Assembly (NCBI RefSeq): GCF_018304965.1
Contig: NZ_JAGQED010000005.1
Coordinates: 62,001-126,000 of the forward strand
Origin: Collimonas antrihumi
GTDB lineage: Bacteria; Pseudomonadota; Gammaproteobacteria; Burkholderiales; Burkholderiaceae_D
DNA length: 64,000 bases
Direction: 5' to 3'
Shown: positions 1-9,020 of the stretch, in pieces
Numbering within the stretch: the stretch's first letter is position 1
Layout of the letters: each line of letters starts with the position of its first letter
Program-made: the position numbers and the translations under genes
The notes under the pieces: generated by a model
What the model was told of the DNA's origin: nothing
What the model saw: only the letters and a program-made list of their open reading frames with translations
The model's database searches: none

Positions 1-1070
1 AGTCGGTAGCGATAATGCCCGACACGCAGATCCACATGCATGACGGCGAAAGCATTTTGTGCGGCATGCAGACACTTGAAGCCTTGCAGCGCGCCGTGGA
101 GCGATTGCCGTCACGTTGTCGCGAAGTATTCCTGCTGCACAAAATCCAGGAAATGCCGCAACAAGAGGTCGCGGAAAAATTGGGTATCTCGCGCAAAATG
201 GTAGGCAAACACCTGATGCGGGCAATGACCGCCATCATGCCGTTGATGGCGCAGTGCACCGGTGTGGCCTGCGAATCCACGCTTGCAACCATGCGTCTTC
301 CCTTATTGGCCTTGTACCCCGCTCAAAACGATATCCTGAATGCGGTGGCGAAACGCAGACGGATACAGCGCATGGCGACAATGGCCACCTTCTGCATTGC
401 CATCGGAGCCATTTGGATCGTCGATCCGGCTTATCGCACGGAACATATTGCCACCTCGACCGGAGAGCGCTCAAGCTGGACCATGGACGACGGTAGCGAA
501 ATCCAGCTCAATACCGACAGCGCGCTGACCATTAAATCGCACCTGCGTTCGCGCCGCCTGATTCTGGACAAGGGAGAGGTGGCATTCAAGGTGGCCCATA
601 CCTATCGCAGTTTCGTGGTGCAAGCCAACCATGTCACCATCACCGACATCGGCACCGAGTTCAATGTTCGCAATCTGCCCGCCGGCGTGCGTGTGACGGT
701 ACTCAAGGGAGCGGTGCAGGTCACGTCAAACCAGCAGGCGGCGGTGGCAAAGATCATTACGGCGAACCAGCAGATCGATTACGACGACGCCACGCCGGCT
801 GCGATAAAGTCAGTAGACACGAACCAGGCCGCGGCGTGGCAGCGCGGCAAACTTGTCTTTGACGGCACGTCATTGCGTCAGGCCGTCGATGAAATGCAGC
901 GTTATCGCCGCGCCAGCATTTCCTTGCGCGGCGAACGCGTAGCCAAGCTGCGCTTGTCAGGCGAATACAGCATCAACGGGCTGGAAAACCTGATCGATGC
1001 CCTGCCGGCCGCCTTGCCTGTCAAGATACACCGTGGCGCCGCCGACGATGTCACGATTTCCATGAAATGA
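1..1070 (+). CDS. ECF sigma factor / FecR-type anti-sigma hybrid (5' partial)
   Basis: The reading frame is open at the left edge, so the start lies outside the window; the first in-frame ATG is at 15. Counting from that ATG, residues about 20-75 match sigma-70 region 4 (LPSRCREVFLLHKIQ, then a helix-turn-helix with VAEKLGIS). One hydrophobic segment (MATFCIAIGAIWIV, about 120-136) follows, then a periplasmic FecR domain (WTMDDGSEIQLNTDSAL, DIGTEFNVR) and a C-terminal STN-like part. FecI-type sigma and FecR-type anti-sigma factors are normally separate genes. Here they form one frame and the usual FecR N-terminal cytoplasmic domain is absent. IutY of Pseudomonas putida is a known hybrid of this kind. 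The gene lies 80 bp before a TonB transducer, so it probably controls it in response to an iron chelate. Confidence 0.85.
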   Translation, partial: SVAIMPDTQIHMHDGESILCGMQTLEALQRAVERLPSRCREVFLLHKIQEMPQQEVAEKLGISRKMVGKHLMRAMTAIMPLMAQCTGVACESTLATMRLPLLALYPAQNDILNAVAKRRRIQRMATMATFCIAIGAIWIVDPAYRTEHIATSTGERSSWTMDDGSEIQLNTDSALTIKSHLRSRRLILDKGEVAFKVAHTYRSFVVQANHVTITDIGTEFNVRNLPAGVRVTVLKGAVQVTSNQQAAVAKIITANQQIDYDDATPAAIKSVDTNQAAAWQRGKLVFDGTSLRQAVDEMQRYRRASISLRGERVAKLRLSGEYSINGLENLIDALPAALPVKIHRGAADDVTISMK

Positions 1071-1081
1071 TTTTCATTCTC
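1063..1081. promoter_or_regulatory. Fur-box-like sequence before the receptor gene
   Basis: An AATGA-TTT-TCATT inverted repeat lies over the end of the sigma/FecR frame. By eye it matches 13 of 19 positions of the classical Fur consensus. It is 70 bp before the TonB receptor start, a sensible place for iron repression. The match is suggestive only. Confidence 0.4.
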
Positions 1082-1150
1082 AGGTTCCCTAAACACAACG
1101 CCATTTCGATAACTTCTATAAGAGACCCATTTTTCTTATAGGAGCATCAA

Positions 1151-3520
1151 GTGGCTAAGGTTGTAAAACGGGCGCTGCCCGGTATCAGATTTAAACATCG
1201 ACTGAGTGTGCTGGCGGCCGGCATTGCGGTGGCAACATCGGTTTGGGCGCAATCGAATCCGGTCAACTTCGATATCCCGGCGCAATCGCTGGATCAATCG
1301 TTGCGCGCACTTGCACGCCAGTCGGGCGCGCAAATCGTCTTCTCCACCGATCTCGCAGAAAAGAAAACAGCGGCGGCATTGCATGGCTCTCTGACAGTCC
1401 ACGATGCTCTCGACCGGCTTTTGTCCGGCACCGGCCTGACTATCCATGCAACCAAGGACGGAGCTTACACAGTGATGCCGGCGCCAGCCAAGGAGGTCAG
1501 CACCGGCGACAACCGCTTAGGTGACATCACAGTGACGGCAGCACGGCCTTCGCTGTATGCCAGAGATGGCGCGAGCGTCGGTGCGCTGGGGTCGAAAAAA
1601 ATGGAGGATCTGCCTTTCTCGATTCAATCCTATACGAGCGAATTGATCAATGCGCAGGATGGCCGCACCTTGATGGATGTATTGAAAAACGATCCCTCCA
1701 TCCAGGACGCCACGCAGGCCGGCGCCTATGAGACGATCCGCATACGCGGCTTCTTTGTCGACTGGACCAACACGATCCGGCGCGATGGCATGTCGGTAGC
1801 TCCGTACTATGAAATCCCGCTCGAAAACATCGAACAGGTCGACGTATTGAAAGGGCCCTCCGGATTTCTGTATGGGATCAATTCACCCGGCGGCACGGTC
1901 AACTATGTCATCAAGCGTCCTACGCGCGAACGTTTCACCACCATCAAAACCTCTGTGCGGGATCATGGCGGCTACTACACGAGCGTTGATACCGGCGGTG
2001 CGCTGGAAGATGGAAAATTCGGCTACCGGATCAATGTCGCCGGCGAAAAAAATGGCGACTTCAGGAGCAACGGCGATGTTTCCCGGAAATTCGTCAGCGG
2101 CGCATTCGACTGGGCTCTCTCTCCAGACGCCTTGCTACAGCTGAATTTCGACTATCAAGACCGGAAAATCGCAGCGCAACCGGCGATCGGCCCTGAACTG
2201 AACGGCCAGTTGCCTGCCATTTCGTCGATCAGTCCGAGGACTTTGCTGGGACAGCCTTGGTTGCAGTATCAAACCAAAACGTACAACATCGGCGCTGATT
2301 TCAACTACCGTATCAACGAACAATGGAAGCTGATCACACGCGTGGCGCAATCATATAATGCACGGGTAGCGGCCTTTCCCGACATCTATAACGTCGCTGC
2401 CAACGGCGATATTCTGTCTGGAGATATCTATCTGAATCCCGGCCAGAGTTTCCGGGTATTGTCGACTGACAGTTATATTTCCGGGAATTTTGATACGGGC
2501 CCGATCAAGCATCAATTGGTTGGCGGATTCTCGACCAGGAACTTTAAGGCTTTTGAGTCGGGATTCAGCGTGCTAGATCAGACCGTAGGGAATATTTATA
2601 ACCCGGTCTATTCGCCGCAGCCGCAAGGCCTGGCCTTTCCAAACAAGAATCTGTCGAAGAATTATCAGCCCAGCGTCTTCTTCAGTGATGTCCTGAGTTT
2701 GTCCCCGCAATGGGATCTGATGTTTGGATTGCGTCATGTGCAATATAAGAACGACAGCATGCCGGCCTCCGGCGCTCACACGCATCAGCGTGCCAGCATC
2801 AATGCGCCATCGTTTGCGGTGACCTTTAAACCTTACCAGGGCATTTCGACGTATATCAGTTATGCGAAAGGTTTCGAGCAGCCTGGGCCGGCGGGTTACG
2901 ACACCAACAATGCTGGCGAGAACCTGCCGCCTCTGCAAACCACACAGTATGAAGCCGGCATCAAAGCCAATGTAATTCCAGATCTGTTGCTGACCGCGGC
3001 TCTGTTCCGGCTGGAAAAAACCTTGCAGTACGTCGATGCCAATCACTTTACCGTGCAGGGCGGAACCGAGCGCCACTCCGGGCTTGAGTTGACTGCCAAT
3101 GGCCGTCTGACAAAAGATTTGTCAGTTGTGGCCGGACTGGCATTTTTGCATACCGAGGCAGATAATCCTGGCGACGCACAAGTCTCCGGCAAACAGATTG
3201 CGGATGTGCCGAAATTCCAGGCGAATGCATTCCTGGATTACCGGATTCCACAAGTCGCTGGCCTGAGCGTCAATGGCGGAGCCTATTACGTCGGACGTCG
3301 CCCGCTTAACGCGCAGAACAGTAGCTGGATGAGCGGCTATACGCGTTTTGACAGCGGCCTGCGTTATGTCACCAAAGTGGCCGGCTATCGCACCACCTTT
3401 GGACTGACCGTACAAAATCTGACGGACAAACGCTACTGGGCAGCAGGCGATCCAAGCATCAACGGCGCATGGCCTGGAAAGCCCCGCACCGCCTATTTAT
3501 CGGCTCAGTTTGATATGTGA
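1151..3520 (+). CDS. TonB-dependent siderophore receptor with N-terminal signalling (STN) domain
   Basis: 789 aa from a GTG preceded by TAGGAG at a good distance. A signal peptide ends near residue 34 (SVWAQ). Residues about 38-95 form a secretin/TonB short N-terminal domain (FDIPAQSLDQSLRALA), the part that contacts FecR-type regulators. Next come a TonB-box-like segment (DITVTA), a plug (VDVLKGPSGFLYG, SPGGTVNYV) and a 22-strand-type beta-barrel ending in TAYLSAQFDM. The STN domain marks it as a transducer that both imports an iron chelate and signals, matching the hybrid regulator just upstream. It resembles ferrichrome/ferrioxamine/pyoverdine-type receptors; the ligand cannot be told from sequence. 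Confidence 0.93.
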   Translation: MAKVVKRALPGIRFKHRLSVLAAGIAVATSVWAQSNPVNFDIPAQSLDQSLRALARQSGAQIVFSTDLAEKKTAAALHGSLTVHDALDRLLSGTGLTIHATKDGAYTVMPAPAKEVSTGDNRLGDITVTAARPSLYARDGASVGALGSKKMEDLPFSIQSYTSELINAQDGRTLMDVLKNDPSIQDATQAGAYETIRIRGFFVDWTNTIRRDGMSVAPYYEIPLENIEQVDVLKGPSGFLYGINSPGGTVNYVIKRPTRERFTTIKTSVRDHGGYYTSVDTGGALEDGKFGYRINVAGEKNGDFRSNGDVSRKFVSGAFDWALSPDALLQLNFDYQDRKIAAQPAIGPELNGQLPAISSISPRTLLGQPWLQYQTKTYNIGADFNYRINEQWKLITRVAQSYNARVAAFPDIYNVAANGDILSGDIYLNPGQSFRVLSTDSYISGNFDTGPIKHQLVGGFSTRNFKAFESGFSVLDQTVGNIYNPVYSPQPQGLAFPNKNLSKNYQPSVFFSDVLSLSPQWDLMFGLRHVQYKNDSMPASGAHTHQRASINAPSFAVTFKPYQGISTYISYAKGFEQPGPAGYDTNNAGENLPPLQTTQYEAGIKANVIPDLLLTAALFRLEKTLQYVDANHFTVQGGTERHSGLELTANGRLTKDLSVVAGLAFLHTEADNPGDAQVSGKQIADVPKFQANAFLDYRIPQVAGLSVNGGAYYVGRRPLNAQNSSWMSGYTRFDSGLRYVTKVAGYRTTFGLTVQNLTDKRYWAAGDPSINGAWPGKPRTAYLSAQFDM

Positions 3521-3562
3521 TGACAGCGGCTTTGAATTACTTGATATTTGCGGTGCGAAAAA

Positions 3563-4840
3563 TCAAGCTCGCGCCGGCAATATCTTGCCGCTGACCACGC
3601 CAAACCCCACGCGATAACCAACGCCCTGACACCAGCCCGTCATCCCCACCTCATCGCCATCCTGGATAAAACTACGCTGGCTGCCATCCGCCAGCGTCAG
3701 CGGATTCTTGCCGTTCCATGTCAGCTCCAGCAAGCTGCCGAAGGCATCCGGCGTGCTACCGCTGATGGTGCCTGAGCCCATCAGGTCGCCGATGCGGGTG
3801 TTGCAGCCGGAAACTGTGTGATGCGTCAGTTGCTGCACCATGGTCCAGTACATGGCTTTGAAATTGGTGCGGCAGATGGTTTGCGCTGCGGCGTTCTCGC
3901 CAGGTGTAAGCGACACCTCCAGCGTGATGTCATAGCCATTCTTGCCGCTCTGCTGCAGGTATGGCAGCGGCTCCGGTTGCTGTGCCGGGCTGGCGACGCG
4001 GAACGGTTCCAGCGCGTCCATGGTGACGACCCACGGTGAAATCGAGGTGGCGAAAGATTTGCTGTTGAACGGTCCGAGCGGTACATATTCCCACTGCTGC
4101 AGATCGCGTGCGCTCCAGTCGTTGAGCAGCACCATGCCGAAAATATGCTGTTCCGCATTGGCGATGTCGATCGGTTCGCCCAGCGCGTTCGGCTGGCCGA
4201 TGATGAAGCCGGTTTCCAGTTCGAAATCCAACTTGCGGCAGGCGCCAAAAATCGGCGCTTCGGCGTCCGGCAATTTCAGCTGTCCGTTGGGGCGCTGCAC
4301 CGGCGTGCCGCTGACCACTACCGAGCTGGCGCGGCCGTTGTAGCCGATCGGGATGTGCAGCCAGTTCGGCAGCAACGCATTGGCCGGATCGCGGAACATG
4401 GAGCCGACATTGGTGGCGTGTTCCTTCGACGAGTAGAAATCGGTATAGCCGGGAATCTCCAGCGGCAGATGCAGGCTGGCCTGTTCCTGGGCGACGAATA
4501 CCTTGGCGCGCAAAGCCTGGTTATCGCGCAGTTGCAGGTTGTCATCGCGCAGCATTGCGCTGATGGCGGCGCGAGTGCTGCGCCAGGTCGCACGGCCCAG
4601 TGCGATGAAGGGATTCAAACTGGCCTGGCGAAACACTTCAGGGCTGATACTCGGATTCAGCAAGCCGGCTTCGGCCACCGCCGCCATATCCAGTATCTGA
4701 TCGCCGATGGCGACGCCGACGCGCGGCGCCGGATTGGCGGTGGTGCTAAATACGCCGAACGGCAAATTCTGGATAGGAAAATGCGACTCCGCCGGAGTCG
4801 GGATAAATGATTTCAGTACGGGATCGTTAGCTTGCATCAT
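3563..4840 (-). CDS. fahA: fumarylacetoacetase
   Basis: 425 aa. Hydrolyses fumarylacetoacetate to fumarate and acetoacetate, the last step of tyrosine/homogentisate breakdown. It has the N-terminal SH3-like FAH domain (FGVFSTTANPAPRVGVAIG) and the catalytic domain with YTDFYSSKEHATNVG and LLNDWSARDLQQWEYVPLGP. The frame opens further upstream inside hmgA, but the ATG at 4840 has an AGAGAG ribosome-binding site, leaves a 26-bp gap to hmgA and gives the usual length. It is the last gene of a transporter-hmgA-fahA operon. No maleylacetoacetate isomerase gene is seen in the window. Confidence 0.95.
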   Translation of the reverse strand: MMQANDPVLKSFIPTPAESHFPIQNLPFGVFSTTANPAPRVGVAIGDQILDMAAVAEAGLLNPSISPEVFRQASLNPFIALGRATWRSTRAAISAMLRDDNLQLRDNQALRAKVFVAQEQASLHLPLEIPGYTDFYSSKEHATNVGSMFRDPANALLPNWLHIPIGYNGRASSVVVSGTPVQRPNGQLKLPDAEAPIFGACRKLDFELETGFIIGQPNALGEPIDIANAEQHIFGMVLLNDWSARDLQQWEYVPLGPFNSKSFATSISPWVVTMDALEPFRVASPAQQPEPLPYLQQSGKNGYDITLEVSLTPGENAAAQTICRTNFKAMYWTMVQQLTHHTVSGCNTRIGDLMGSGTISGSTPDAFGSLLELTWNGKNPLTLADGSQRSFIQDGDEVGMTGWCQGVGYRVGFGVVSGKILPARA

Positions 4841-4866
4841 GTCTTTTTCTCTCTTGTCTTGTTGCA

Positions 4867-6177
4867 TCAGGGTTGACCGTTGAAATGCTTTTTCAAACCA
4901 TGCCAGCATTGCAGATAGTCCTTCTGCAGATGCGGCGTCGCCAGTGCGTAAGGCGTGGGATGAATCACGTAGCGGCTTTCAAACATGAAGGCCATTGTAT
5001 TGTCGATACGGTGTGGCGCCAATGTCGCATTGGAAGCTTTGTCGAACGTTGCGGCATCGGGGCCATGGCCGCTCATGCAGTTGTGCAGGCTGCCGCCGCC
5101 GGGTGTAAAGCCGTCGGCCTTGGCATCGTAGGCGCCGTGAATCAGGCCCATGTATTCGCTCATGACGTTGCGGTGGAACCATGGCGGCCGGAAGGTGTGC
5201 TCGGCCACCATCCAGCGCGGCGGGAAAATCACGAAATCGACATTGGCGGTGCCGGCCGTATCCGAAGGCGAAGTCAGCACCGTGAAGATGGATGGATCTG
5301 GATGATCGTAGCTGACTGTGTTGATGGTGTTGAACAAGCTCAGGTCGTATTTGTATGGCACGTAATTGCCATGCCAGGCCACCACGTCCAGAGGTGAATG
5401 ACCGATACGCGCCGTCCACAACTGGCCACCGAATTTCGCCAGCAACTGGAACTCGCCTTCGCGATCTTCATAGGCCGCCACCGGCGTCTGGAAATCGCGC
5501 GCGTTGGCCAGGCCGTTGGCGCCGATCGGGCCCAGTTCCGGCAATTGGAAAGCGGCGCCGTAGTTTTCGCAGATATAGCCGCGCGCGCTGCCGTCAGGCA
5601 GTTCGATGCGAAAACGCATGCCGCGCGGGATCACTACGATTTCACCAGGCTTGACTTCCAGCACGCCGAGTTCGGTCCTGGCCAGCAGACGTCCTTCTTG
5701 CGGCACGATCAGCAATTCGCCGTCGGCATCGTAAAAGAAGCGGTCCTGCATGGAGCGATTTGCCACGTACAGATGAATGGCAATTCCGACCTGCGCCGCG
5801 GCGTCGCCGTTGCCGGCAAAGGTGACGATGCCATCGATAAAATCGGTGGGCTGATCATCGGCCGGCAATGGCAATGGATTCCAACGCAACTGGTTGGGCG
5901 GCGTATCGATCTGAGTAAACGGACCACTAGCCAACAAAGGCTGCGGAGATTTTTCAAATGCGTGGTGCATTGCGCCCGGCCGGATACGATACAGCCAGGA
6001 GCGACGGTTGTGCGCGCGCGGCGCGGTAAATGCGGTGCCGGACAGTTGTTCCGCATACAGGCCGTAAGGTGCTTTCTGCGGCGAATTTTGAGTTGCAGGC
6101 AAGGCTCCGGGCAAGGCTTCGCTGACGAAGTCATTGCAGAATCCGGACTGGTAACGGAGCGCGTCGAGGTTTTCCAT
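4867..6177 (-). CDS. hmgA: homogentisate 1,2-dioxygenase
   Basis: 436 aa, normal length. Non-heme iron enzyme that opens the homogentisate ring to maleylacetoacetate. The N-terminus ([19 protein letters not shown]) and the iron-site region ([22 protein letters not shown]) are typical; the His and Glu ligands of the family are visible there. It lies 33 bp after the transporter gene and 26 bp before fahA, so the three are very likely cotranscribed from the lysR-facing promoter. An AAGGA ribosome-binding site precedes the ATG. Confidence 0.96.
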   Translation of the reverse strand: MENLDALRYQSGFCNDFVSEALPGALPATQNSPQKAPYGLYAEQLSGTAFTAPRAHNRRSWLYRIRPGAMHHAFEKSPQPLLASGPFTQIDTPPNQLRWNPLPLPADDQPTDFIDGIVTFAGNGDAAAQVGIAIHLYVANRSMQDRFFYDADGELLIVPQEGRLLARTELGVLEVKPGEIVVIPRGMRFRIELPDGSARGYICENYGAAFQLPELGPIGANGLANARDFQTPVAAYEDREGEFQLLAKFGGQLWTARIGHSPLDVVAWHGNYVPYKYDLSLFNTINTVSYDHPDPSIFTVLTSPSDTAGTANVDFVIFPPRWMVAEHTFRPPWFHRNVMSEYMGLIHGAYDAKADGFTPGGGSLHNCMSGHGPDAATFDKASNATLAPHRIDNTMAFMFESRYVIHPTPYALATPHLQKDYLQCWHGLKKHFNGQP

Positions 6178-6210
6178 GGGCTTTATCCTTGGTTCAAGTT
6201 CTTATCTATC

Positions 6211-7575
6211 CTAATGCGCAATGACCGCATTCGCTGCCTTACGTTGTGAAGTCTCCTGCATCAACATCAGCATCACGGCCGACACCAGCGCCGGCACGGC
6301 CAACAAGATGAAGATGCTGCTGTTCGGCCAGTTCAGGCGGATCAGCTCGCCACCCAGCACCGGTCCGACGATGGAACCGATGCGGCCTATGCCCAGGCTC
6401 CAACCGATGCCGGTGGAGCGCAACGTGGTCGGGTAGTAAGTGCCTGCCAACGCGTTCACCGCAGGCTGGCCGCCGACGATGCAGAAGCCGGCGACGAAGA
6501 TGCTGGCAAACAGGAACAGCAACGAGATTTCCGGACGGCCGATCAACGCCACTGCTACACCGGCAATCAGGAATACCGGAATCAACACACGGCGGAAGCT
6601 GGAGCGGTCAATCAACTGCCCCATGACCAGCGTACCCAGCGTGCCGCCGATCTGCAAGGTGGTGCCGGCCATCACTGCGGTGGCAGTCGACAGGCCGGCA
6701 TCCTTGGCAATCGTCGGCAACCAGTTCGAGAGGAAATACAGATTCACCAGGTTCATGAAATTGATGATCCACAACAGGATCGTAACCTTGGCCCTGCCCT
6801 CCTGGAACAGTTGCAGCATCGGCGCACCCTTTCCGGCTTTTTCGTTGACGACGTAGCGCGTATCCTGATTGATCACGACCGCGGGATCGATGCGGCGCAG
6901 CCACCTGCCGACCTGCTCCAGCCGTTTGCCGCGCAACACCAGGAATTGCATCGACTCCGGCAGCAGGAAAATCATCAGCACGCCGATCACCAGCGGCACG
7001 ACGCCGCCGACATGGAATACCGATTGCCAGCCGAAGCGCGGGATCAATGCCGCCGACAGCAAACCGCCCAGCACCGCGCCCAAGGTGAAGCCGCACGAAA
7101 CCAGCATCATCAAAGTGACCCGCTTACGCACAGGGCTGTATTCGCCGGCCAGCGCCATCGCATTCGGCATGATCGCGCCCAGCCCGAGGCCAGTCACGAA
7201 GCGCAGTACGATGAGTTGCCCGACCGTGCCGGCCATGGGCGTCAACAACATGCAGGCGGCGAAGAACAAAGTGGCGGCAATCAACACCGGGCGGCGGCCG
7301 ATACGGTCGGCCAGAATGCTGAAACAGAGCGAGCCCACCAGCATGCCGAACAAGCCGGCGCCGAACACCGGCCCCAGATTGGCCTTGGCGATGCCCCACT
7401 CCTGGATGATGGCAGGCGCCACATAACCCATGGCCTGGACGTCGAAACCGTCGATGATCAGGCAGATGGCGCACAGGGTCAGCATGACGATCTGGAAGCC
7501 GCCGATGCGGCTGCGGTCGATCAGGGCGGGGATGTCTATCGGGCTGCCGTTTGTATTCTTCGTCGCAATGGCCAT
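6211..7575 (-). CDS. MFS aromatic-acid:H+ symporter (AAHS family)
   Basis: 454 aa with about twelve membrane segments. The DGFD motif in helix 1 (CLIIDGFDVQAMGYVAP) is the signature of the aromatic acid/H+ symporter family (PcaK, BenK, MhpT). The cytoplasmic loop after helix 2 carries ADRIGRRPVL. It is first gene of the hmgA-fahA operon, so the substrate is probably homogentisate or a precursor such as 4-hydroxyphenylpyruvate or phenylacetate; that is inferred from context. GGAGA precedes the ATG. Confidence 0.9.
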   Translation of the reverse strand: MAIATKNTNGSPIDIPALIDRSRIGGFQIVMLTLCAICLIIDGFDVQAMGYVAPAIIQEWGIAKANLGPVFGAGLFGMLVGSLCFSILADRIGRRPVLIAATLFFAACMLLTPMAGTVGQLIVLRFVTGLGLGAIMPNAMALAGEYSPVRKRVTLMMLVSCGFTLGAVLGGLLSAALIPRFGWQSVFHVGGVVPLVIGVLMIFLLPESMQFLVLRGKRLEQVGRWLRRIDPAVVINQDTRYVVNEKAGKGAPMLQLFQEGRAKVTILLWIINFMNLVNLYFLSNWLPTIAKDAGLSTATAVMAGTTLQIGGTLGTLVMGQLIDRSSFRRVLIPVFLIAGVAVALIGRPEISLLFLFASIFVAGFCIVGGQPAVNALAGTYYPTTLRSTGIGWSLGIGRIGSIVGPVLGGELIRLNWPNSSIFILLAVPALVSAVMLMLMQETSQRKAANAVIAH

Positions 7576-7711
7576 ACGTGTCTCCAGGTAATTGTTGGCG
7601 TCGTATCAATACGATCTGGTTTTGGGCATTATCATCCTTTTTAATAATCAGAAAAATAGGCAACAATTAAAATCATTTTTTAATTAACTTAAATAATATA
7701 AAATCGTCATC
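7576..7711. promoter_or_regulatory. divergent promoter region, homogentisate operon / lysR
   Basis: 136-bp AT-rich gap between two divergent genes, the standard place for LysR control. A TATAAAAT-like -10 lies about 20 bp before the lysR ATG. The AT-rich block just before it could hold the LysR T-N11-A site, but several registers fit and none stands out. Confidence 0.5.
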
Positions 7712-8608
7712 ATGGACAGGCTGGATTCGCTACGAGTATTTTGCCAGGTGGTAGAACTGAACAGCTTCAGCCGCGCCGCTGAACAGCTGGAGATGTCGAA
7801 CGCCACCATCACCAATCACATTGCCGCCCTGGAGCGGCATTTCGGCGTGCGCCTGCTGAACCGCACCACCCGCAAGATTTCCCTTACCGACGATGGCCAT
7901 AGCTGCTATCAGCGCGCGCAACGCTTGCTGGGCGACATGACCGAACTGGAAGATGCATTGCAAGGCCGGCGCGTGACGCCGCAGGGTATCTTGCGCGTCG
8001 ATGTGCCCACCGTGATTGCCCGTATTTACCTGGCGCCGGCGCTGGAGCGCTTTACCGCTCTGTACCCCGACCTGTCGATCAGGTTGAATGTCGGCGACCG
8101 CATGGTCGATATGGTGGAGGGGCGCGGCGACGTCTGGATCCGCATCGGCGAGCTGAAGGATTCCAGCATGGTGGCGCGCCGTATCTACCAAACCCGCAAC
8201 CTGTGCTGCGCTTCGCCGGAATTCCTGGCGCGCTACGGAACTCCGCAGACGCCGCAGGAACTAAGCAGTTTCCGTTGCCTGGCTTTCGTTCACCCTAACA
8301 GTGGCCAGAACGTCCCCTGGACCTTTAGCAAGGGCAAGCAAGAACATAGCTGGGCGCCGCCCGGCAATATCGCCATCAACCACGCTGAAACACTGATCCA
8401 TGCCGCCAGCAGCGGCGCCGGCATCGTCCAGCTGCTGACGCTCTCGCTCAATCCGCAGATTCGCGATGGTCTCTTGACGCCGGTTCTGGCAGACTGGGCG
8501 ACGCCAGGGCCGCCGGTATCGGTGGTGTATCACCAGAGCCATCAGTTGTCGGCCAAGGTAAGGGTATTTGTCGATTTCGTTACGGAGCTGTTTGCGACTA
8601 TCGATTAG
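7712..8608 (+). CDS. LysR-family regulator, probable regulator of the homogentisate operon
   Basis: 298 aa. An N-terminal winged helix-turn-helix (FCQVVELNSFSRAAEQLEMS, NRTTRKISLTDDG) is followed by the two-lobed effector domain. The sequence style is that of the CrgA/AaeR-like LysR subgroup. It is divergent from the transporter-hmgA-fahA operon, so it probably activates that operon with a pathway intermediate as coinducer (inference). In Pseudomonas the corresponding regulator is the unrelated IclR-type HmgR. Confidence 0.9.
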   Translation: MDRLDSLRVFCQVVELNSFSRAAEQLEMSNATITNHIAALERHFGVRLLNRTTRKISLTDDGHSCYQRAQRLLGDMTELEDALQGRRVTPQGILRVDVPTVIARIYLAPALERFTALYPDLSIRLNVGDRMVDMVEGRGDVWIRIGELKDSSMVARRIYQTRNLCCASPEFLARYGTPQTPQELSSFRCLAFVHPNSGQNVPWTFSKGKQEHSWAPPGNIAINHAETLIHAASSGAGIVQLLTLSLNPQIRDGLLTPVLADWATPGPPVSVVYHQSHQLSAKVRVFVDFVTELFATID

Positions 8609-8674
8609 GGTTTCAGAGTTAACCGATTTTAGAGTTTCGGTTCATCTACGTTTTATTTTTAGCCAGGAGAAGTC

Positions 8675-9004
8675 ATGCATTGGGTCTATCTATTGATCGC
8701 CATCGTTGCCGAAGTGATTGCCACCAGTGCCTTGAAAGCCAGTGCCGAGTTCACCCGGCTGGTGCCGTCGATTGCGGTGGTGGCGGGCTATCTGACGGCC
8801 TTCTATTTCCTGTCGCTCACATTGCGCACGATGCCGGTGGCGATCGTCTATGCGATGTGGTCGGGCATCGGCATTGCGCTGATCGCCCTGGTCGGCTGGC
8901 TGTTCCTGAAGCAAAGCCTGGATGCGGCGGCGCTGATCGGCATCGGCTTGATTGTTTCCGGCGTGTTGGTGCTGAACGTGTTCTCCAAATCGGTAGCACA
9001 CTAA
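8675..9004 (+). CDS. small multidrug resistance (SMR) efflux protein
   Basis: 109 aa with four hydrophobic helices. The essential membrane Glu is in helix 1 (HWVYLLIAIVAEVIATSALK) and the YAMWSGIGIALIALVGW helix is diagnostic of EmrE/QacE-type transporters. It exports cationic compounds (quaternary ammonium or guanidinium) in exchange for protons, as a dual-topology dimer. CCAGGAGAAG precedes the ATG. It lies 66 bp after the LysR gene on the same strand; whether they share a transcript is unclear. Its subtype (Qac-like or Gdx-like) was not resolved. Confidence 0.93.
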   Translation: MHWVYLLIAIVAEVIATSALKASAEFTRLVPSIAVVAGYLTAFYFLSLTLRTMPVAIVYAMWSGIGIALIALVGWLFLKQSLDAAALIGIGLIVSGVLVLNVFSKSVAH

Positions 9005-9020
9005 ATCTCTGCTGCTAACT

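Noticed and set aside
5398-6249. Open frame of 283 codons opposite hmgA
   Set aside because: Antisense shadow with low-complexity Arg-rich translation.
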